Shown here piece after piece: positions 1-64,000 of a stretch of DNA of 64,000 nucleotides. Each line of letters opens with the position of its first letter. The stretch's first letter is position 1. The stretch comes from Amorphochlora amoebiformis (taxonomy: Eukaryota > Cercozoa > Chlorarachniophyceae). Under the pieces are notes generated by a model. It was given only the letters and a program-made list of their open reading frames with translations. It was not told the DNA's origin and searched no databases. The stretch covers positions 434,001 through 498,000 of the forward strand of contig BAAHQB010000089.1 of assembly GCA_054601695.1 (NCBI GenBank), read 5' to 3'. The position numbers and the translations under genes were made by a program.

Positions 1-77
1 GTATATATATGTATATATGTATACATTTATATCTGAGCAGGAGTAATGTAAATATACAAACATATGTAAATTATATA

Positions 78-79
<2 letters not shown>

Positions 80-155
<76 letters not shown>

Positions 156-176
156 GCATACATACATGTGTGCATG
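80..176. repeat. (TA)n microsatellite
   Basis: Nearly pure TA for about 95 bp in the first, 5'-truncated protease intron. The window's first 435 bp hold only TA/TG microsatellite and no exon I can support. Confidence 0.9.
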
Positions 177-352
177 TATGTATACATACATTAACATAAA
201 TATAAATTATGTAAATAGTGTTTCAAACAAAATAAACATGTACATATAATAGGTGTGTATGTATGTATATATATATATATATATATATTTGTGTGTGTGT
301 GTATGTATATGTATATGTATTATATATGGAAATGTATTATATATATATATAT

Positions 353-417
<65 letters not shown>

Positions 418-435
418 TATAAATATTGTATACAG

Positions 436-13135
<12,700 letters not shown>

Positions 13136-13566
13136 TCATGAGGACTCTGGACACAGTTATATCGCTGTCTAGATGTTATTTTTGCTCGCGTCGTAATATG
13201 TCATAATTTATAATTAGCGACGGGCAATGATCAGCGTGCAAGTTAGATCAGAGAGAACTAGTAATAGTAATATGATCGTGGTCATTATATATATAAGTTT
13301 AATTGAATAATTAAGATCCGTGAGGGATTTCGGCGAGGATTAGTTTTTTCAACTTCTCTCCAAACTCTTAGCAGTACTAGTAGCACCACACCGCCAACAC
13401 AAAAATTTGTCCATGACCATGTCTAGTGTATGTGTACCAAGAGGCCGATGATATCGATCACGAGTTTTACTTTCAGCACTGCATAACTACAATTATGATT
13501 ATTGACAACTTACTGTTAAAAGACGCGGCTAATTTCTAGAATTCTAGAATTACTGTAGTGGCTATA
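13136..13566. other. Convergent intergenic region between the protease and UTP6
   Basis: These 431 bp separate two stop codons facing each other (TGA ending at 13,135 on plus, TAA at 13,567-13,569 on minus). The stretch has ordinary composition, with no long open frame and no TA array. It should hold both 3' UTRs. I see no exact AATAAA on either strand that I would call. Confidence 0.6.
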
Positions 13567-29166
<15,600 letters not shown>

Positions 29167-29614
29167 TTTGCCTACACACACACAGCGTGGCCCCACGCTC
29201 CCGGATATTCTGAGATAATCCCGGGATTATTGACGATATTGATCATCTCCTTAAACCTCTCGGTGAATTCGAGTCGGAGTTTAGGAGGACAGTAACTTAG
29301 GCGAAATTGAATCGAGCAACCCGTATAAAATTAGGTGTAAATACCTAATTTTACCAAACAATCGACAACGGTCAGTTATCGTTAGTCTCAATTATATGGG
29401 AATAGTCTAAAATTCTGTTCCAGGGTTTTTGTCGGCAGGCCTAGACGTCATCCTGCCTCTCCAGGCAAAGGTATGGCGGGGCGCGCCAGGCCCCCCCGGA
29501 AATATTTGTTAGGCTAGGAATCGGGTTAAATCTTTTAGAATAGGTTCCTTCCTATTGCTTGCTTCTGATTCCAGTTTTTTCAAAATTTGGCAGACAATCC
29601 CCCTTTTTCCCATC
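29167..29614. promoter_or_regulatory. Bidirectional promoter region, UTP6 / P-type cyclin
   Basis: This 448-bp stretch of ordinary composition lies between the start codons of the divergently transcribed UTP6 (minus) and cyclin (plus) genes. It has no TA array. It includes a GC-rich patch near 29,460-29,500. No convincing TATA box or transcription-factor site could be assigned by eye. A shared promoter is inferred from geometry only. Confidence 0.55.
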
Positions 29615-30804
29615 ATGAATTCTTCCATCATGAACCCTTCTGTCTCTGCTGCGGTAGAAATGTCGATCGAAGAGTCGAACATTTCCTTCGTCTGCGGAGA
29701 CTTCCCCATTGAGTCTGTAACCTCGGCGGTTGGTTGCATTCTCGCTCAAGTCTGCGCTGCAAACGAGAAAGTAAAGAAAATAAATGCTTCCAATGAATTT
29801 CGGAAAATTACCTATTTTCTGGTTTGCAGCTTCTTCTCACGCGTATCCCACCAAAATCTCGGTTTCAAGCCACCAACAGACCGCAGATTTCCATCGAAGG
29901 ATACGTGTCCAGGTGTAAATTCATTCATTCACTTGTTATTATTTGTCCGGTGCCGCCAACTCAACTGATCATCATCTTCTGTCCGTAGGATCGCGAAGTA
30001 TTCTCAGTGCAATGCGCAGTCCTTCATCCTCGCTCTCATTTACATTGACCGCCTCATCCAACGCAACCCTTCATTTCTCATCACTTCACTTAACGCCCAC
30101 CGTCTCTTCATCACCGCGTAAGTTCCCATCATTTAATACGACGCGGTAACTGACAAAATTCCTAACTCAGTATCGTCGCCGCGGCCAAATTTTCTAGCGA
30201 CTTCTTCTTCAAGAACTCGTTCTACGCCAAGGTAGGCGGTATTAGCACCGCGGAGCTCAACGAATTAGAGCTTGAGTTCCTCTTCCGCACCCACTTCGAC
30301 CTCTTCGTCAAGAAGGATACGTTCAATCAGTATCACGCCCACCTGATGACGTACTCCAACAACTCTAGTAGAATGCCTCGTCAGCTCCAACTGGAGCCTG
30401 CGGTGCAAATAAAAAAATCCAATCCACCCGGCCAGCAGCCGGTTAGTAGGCCCAACACCTGCCAGGCTGAGCATTTCAGCAGGCTGGGCACAGACTCCAT
30501 CGAATGTGGCGTTTATAGCGTCCACAACTCCAACATTGGCAACCGCCGTCCACGTTGCCCTCAGTTGTTCAGCCGACCCCACTATCGCCACTCGGCTTCG
30601 AACACTACTCACCAAACCCATCAAACGCCTCATAATCACCATAATCAATTGCACCGCGCAAAAACTGAACCAATTCACCACCATCATCACCGTCACTACA
30701 AAAACCTCTCTCCATACGCAAAGCGCCACCGTTCAATGGAAAAACCCGTTACAATCAGCATGGATATTTGGTTTCCTGCTGGAGCCACCGTGGCCGCGCG
30801 TTAA
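29615..30804 (+). CDS. P-type (Pho80/CYCP-like) cyclin, 333 aa, 4 exons
   Basis: Exons 29615-29770, 29830-29912, 29989-30117 and 30171-30804 (TAA) sum to 1,002 nt in frame. Introns are 59, 76 and 53 nt with GT-AG ends. The cyclin box is clear: [58 protein letters not shown], then [20 protein letters not shown]. The YAKVGGI..EL.ELE.EFL signature is typical of plant CYCP/U and fungal Pho80-like cyclins, which activate Pho85/CDK-type kinases in nutrient or phosphate signalling. After the box (about residue 165) there is an unusual tail of about 170 residues, rich in His, Pro, Asn and Gln, with a five-His run and no recognised domain. The start is the first ATG of the frame near the box; MNPS.. 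six codons later is an alternative. Confidence 0.92.
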
Positions 30805-30872
30805 GCCAACCACTCACTGTATAAAAGACATCACATCCCATTGCGAGATATGATTTCTCAGTCATTTGTTCA

Positions 30873-30878
30873 AATAAA
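30873..30878 (+). terminator. Poly(A) signal AATAAA of the cyclin gene
   Basis: A canonical AATAAA hexamer lies 69 nt after the cyclin stop codon and is followed by an A/T-rich stretch around 30,920-30,970. It is the only signal of this kind close to the stop. Confidence 0.55.
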
Positions 30879-31705
30879 AAAAACATGATATTATCAGTCG
30901 AAAGTTTACTTTTCTTATTTTTTTTTCAAAAAAAAAAAAAATTAAGAGCGAGAAATTTATTTTTTAAAACTTAGTCAGACCTTAGAAAAAAATTTAGTGT
31001 GCGATACCGTCGTCAGCACAGAGTTGGAGATCGTATTTATTTGAGAAATAGAAACAAGAAGGAAGGGAAAACCCGGAAGGAAACCGGAAGGATATGCTAG
31101 ATAGGAAAAGAAAAAAGGGGGGGGGAAGAAAAAAATTGCAGTTAGGCCGAAGGGACTTTAGTTTGCTAGTCACTCAGTTCATGCAGACCTGCAGCTTGCA
31201 GAAAATTAAAACATTATTATACGTGTATATAGCGTATAAATCTTGTCCGAAATAATGATGACCCTGATGTAGGAACTAGCTAGAAGTTAGTTTGAATACG
31301 TGATGAATGCTTAGATGCTAGTGTAGATTGTATTTACCTAGTTCTAGTAGTTACGGTACTACTACTAGTACTAGTAGTAATAGATTACGTTACGGATTAT
31401 ACGAAATATCCTCGATGGTCCATCTACGTATGGTAACGTATTGGCTTGATGAGGACGGACTTCAGGCATGCGACGTGTCACTGTTACTAGTCTAGTGTTA
31501 AAGACTTACGCGTACGGTGCAATCCCGAAGACGTACGTGTACCGTGCAATCCCGAAGATTAATTAGATTTAAAGACTAGGTCTAGGCAGTCTAGCAGTGT
31601 CGCTTTGATGCCATTTTGCACCCGCTAAATTTACGACAACAGAATCACTAGGCCTGTGTAAAGATATTTGCTGAGTTCTAGAGTTTAACGCTGGGGTGGT
31701 TGGGG
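30879..31705. other. Convergent intergenic region, cyclin / membrane-protein gene
   Basis: These 827 bp of ordinary composition lie between the two gene ends, with no open frame of note. They hold poly-A runs near 30,930-30,970, a G-rich patch near 31,110 and a 27-bp tandem duplication at 31,504-31,557. Confidence 0.5.
31504..31557. repeat. 27-bp tandem duplication
   Basis: Two adjacent 27-bp units (31,504-31,530 and 31,531-31,557) end in the same GTGCAATCCCGAAG and differ at a few positions in their first half. No function is apparent. Confidence 0.75.
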
Positions 31706-42116
<10,411 letters not shown>

Positions 42117-42302
42117 CTACGGTTTTAAGCAGAACGAAATACCATCTCAAGCGAATCTTCCCGGTTCAGACTCCTCAGCTTGAACACATAGACGTGTGAA
42201 TATGACAAAGGCACCTGTCGGATCTGTTATCAGTCGCCCACGCCGGTATTCAATTTTTTTTTTGCGATTTTTTTTGGGAATCACCAGAATTAATCCCGAG
42301 AC

Positions 42303-43518
<1,216 letters not shown>

Positions 43519-43552
43519 CTGTTAAAAAGATGGCGTTAGAGGTAATGCAATG

Positions 43553-43592
<40 letters not shown>

Positions 43593-43624
43593 TTTTATAT
43601 ACATATATATGTATATATATATAT

Positions 43625-43668
<44 letters not shown>

Positions 43669-43744
43669 CCCTAACCGTAACACTAACCTTAACCCTAACC
43701 CTAACTATAATCATACATACATACACACATATATATATATATAC

Positions 43745-43785
<41 letters not shown>

Positions 43786-43829
43786 TATACATAACATATA
43801 TATGAGTAATACACTCACCAGATACGTAT

Positions 43830-43923
<94 letters not shown>

Positions 43924-43929
43924 GCATAA

Positions 43930-43976
<47 letters not shown>

Positions 43977-44019
43977 GAATATGTTAGGTGTATAGTTTAC
44001 AAAGGTCTAACTTACTCAC

Positions 44020-44215
44020 GGACTCTCTAGCAGCCAAACTCTGGCATTTGGCGTATGGGTGTCTTGACAGTCAAGACGTCTTGACAGTCAAGACGTAGGA
44101 TGTCTTGAGGGCCAATATGTGGGTTGTTTTGACAGTGAATATGTGGGTTGTATAATTTACAAAAGGTCTAACTTACTCACGGACTCTCTGGACAGCCAAA
44201 CTCTGACATTGCGCG
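44020..44215. repeat. Direct repeat of a donor-bearing segment
   Basis: AACTTACTCACGGACTCTCT..CAGCCAAACTCTG.CATT occurs at about 44,010-44,055 and 44,168-44,212. On minus it contains a strong GTGAGTAAG donor after GAGAGTCC, so one copy may be a real exon end of the membrane-protein gene (an ATG at 44,209 is in reach). The other copy has an in-frame stop. Confidence 0.5.
44061..44094. repeat. Tandem 17-bp palindromes
   Basis: Two consecutive copies of GTCTTGACAGTCAAGAC, each a perfect inverted repeat around a central A. Related sequence recurs in inverted orientation at about 44,590-44,670, and a decayed direct copy of the surrounding sequence lies at 44,160-44,215. The two sides could pair across a TA-rich spacer. 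Confidence 0.7.
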
Positions 44216-44225
44216 TATGAACATT

Positions 44226-44266
<41 letters not shown>

Positions 44267-44298
44267 TAAATATTTTATATGGATAGGTATGTACGCTA

Positions 44299-44366
<68 letters not shown>

Positions 44367-44443
44367 ACACATATATACATATACATAGCTATATCGTGTA
44401 TGTGAATATGATATAATCTACACGCACATGTATATATATACAT

Positions 44444-44521
<78 letters not shown>

Positions 44522-44679
44522 GTACCATGTAGAACACACATACGATACATACATATATACATATACATATATATACACCCCACAAATGGACTGTCAAGAA
44601 TCCCACGTCTTGACTGTCAAGACGTCTTAAGACGTGTTGATTGTCAAGACACCCATACGCCAAATAATGCCAGAGGGAA

Positions 44680-45374
44680 AGTGGAACCCCATCTTCCGTA
44701 ATCTGGGCCTAAGAACTGTGTATCATAAATCAAGAATGTTTTAGACCTGATGTACTAACATCTATTAGTACATCTACTAACGACACTCTAATATTCTCCT
44801 AACAACTGCCAGACTAAAATCTAGAACTGGGTGTAACCGTAATTCCGTCCAGCCGGGACCAGCCCTCCGCTCCCTCCCGCTCTCTCTTCGGGAAAAAGAG
44901 AGGAAAGGAAAAACTTTGACGAGAAAGTGTAGTCATTCGGTCCGGCAAATCTGCACGTAAGGGTGAGAGAGAGAGAGAGAGAGAAGTACGTTAAGGTGGA
45001 AGAAGAAAGAGAGAAAGATATAACGATAGAAGAGAGGGAGAGAGAGAGAGAGAGAGGAAGGGAGGAGGGTTTGGGTACGAGTAATGTTTCTGGTGATAAT
45101 TGATATATTTGTAGCTTTTGGATATGAATGGAATATTACGGAATATTGCTAAGTGGTAGAGTTGGGTGGATAGGAAGAGAGAGGGAGAGAGGGAGAGACG
45201 AGAGAGAGAGAGAGAGGAGAGAGAGAAAGAGAAAAAACACAAAGATACGGCAGAATAGAGAGAGGAAGGAAAAGAGAAGAGTGAAAGAAAGAGAGAAAAT
45301 AAGAAAGAATGAGAGAGTCTGAGATGCGAATTTTGTGGATTGGGAATGCATATGCATGTAGATATATGTACATA

Positions 45375-45408
<34 letters not shown>

Positions 45409-45423
45409 CATACATATATATAT

Positions 45424-45456
<33 letters not shown>

Positions 45457-45506
45457 GTATCTATCTACTGTATACTTATAATATATATATATATATATAT
45501 ATTATT

Positions 45507-45570
<64 letters not shown>

Positions 45571-45607
45571 TATATATAATATAAACACACGCGCACACAC
45601 TCTCTCT

Positions 45608-45659
<52 letters not shown>
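44680..45659. promoter_or_regulatory. Upstream region of the SH3-p22phox-NOX gene
   Basis: About 980 bp lie upstream of the first coding exon found. 44,680-44,960 is ordinary sequence. 44,960-45,320 is GA-rich simple sequence. 45,370-45,655 is TA, (TTA)n and (CA)n microsatellite. The coding start at 45,660 directly follows a possible acceptor (TTAG), so an untranslated exon upstream is possible. No core promoter element could be placed. Confidence 0.35.
44960..45320. repeat. GA-rich simple sequence upstream of the fusion gene
   Basis: Interrupted GAGA tracts in the 5' flank of the SH3-p22phox-NOX gene. GAGA-type elements can act in promoters, but nothing here proves that. Confidence 0.8.
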
Positions 45660-63850
<18,191 letters not shown>

Positions 63851-63870
63851 GTATATATATATATATATAT

Positions 63871-63906
<36 letters not shown>

Positions 63907-63914
63907 CATATATG

Positions 63915-63999
<85 letters not shown>

Positions 64000-64000
64000 C

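Noticed and set aside
30265-30729. 154-codon minus-strand frame opposite the cyclin tail, with hydrophobic stretches
   Set aside because: Shadow of the cyclin's last exon. It has no splice sites or family similarity, and the plus strand carries a clear cyclin box in phase.
44181-44209. Minus-strand ATG exon (MSEFGCPES) as first exon of the membrane-protein gene
   Set aside because: The donor GTGAGT is good, but its phase does not match the frame that links 43468-43518 to 42752-42825, so I did not join it.

Overview
This is eukaryotic nuclear DNA from a genome with extreme intron expansion, probably a protist or alga; I cannot name the organism. Coding DNA is a few percent of the window. Short exons of about 19 to 171 nt with GT-AG borders sit in long introns made of (TA)n microsatellite, (CCCTAA)n/(TTAGGG)n telomere-like arrays, GA/CT-rich simple sequence, and decayed copies of neighbouring exon edges. 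Nearly all long open frames are read-through of these simple repeats (Tyr/Ile, Ser/Leu or Arg/Glu runs) and are not genes. I rebuilt the genes by hand from splice sites, reading-frame phase and family motifs.

Layout: (1) 436-13,135, plus strand: an HtrA/DegP-type serine protease with PDZ domains. It is partial at its 5' end, with 18 exons seen. (2) 13,567-29,166, minus strand: an essentially complete UTP6 gene (U3 snoRNP / small-subunit processome HAT-repeat protein), 29 exons and 624 aa, convergent with gene 1. (3) 29,615-30,804, plus strand: a compact four-exon P-type (Pho80/CYCP-like) cyclin, head-to-head with UTP6 across 448 bp. (4) 31,706-42,116, minus strand, possibly reaching about 43.5 kb: the 3' part of an unidentified multi-pass membrane protein with a Ser/Arg-rich tail. 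(5) 45,660 to beyond 63,850, plus strand: exons for an SH3 domain, a proline-rich linker, a four-helix p22phox-like (CYBA-like) membrane unit and then a NADPH oxidase (NOX) core with four heme histidines, FAD motif and first NADPH motif. The window ends inside the NADPH-binding domain.

The most interesting observation is that the SH3, p22phox-like and NOX exons look like one transcription unit. The exon that would start a separate NOX joins the next NOX exon correctly only in a frame without a methionine, and that frame continues directly from the last p22phox-like exon. This suggests a single-chain oxidase carrying its own membrane partner and its own SH3/PxxP pair. One junction (52,000 to 52,718) does not close in frame with the exons I found.

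The second theme is intron architecture. Many introns carry degenerate tandem, occasionally inverted, copies of the exon edge plus splice site next to them, embedded in TA tracts. In two places complementary GA-rich and CT-rich arms flank short exons. The 28.3-31.7 kb island has normal small introns, which shows how local the expansion is. The proteins (protease, ribosome biogenesis factor, cyclin, membrane protein, oxidase) show no evident shared pathway.
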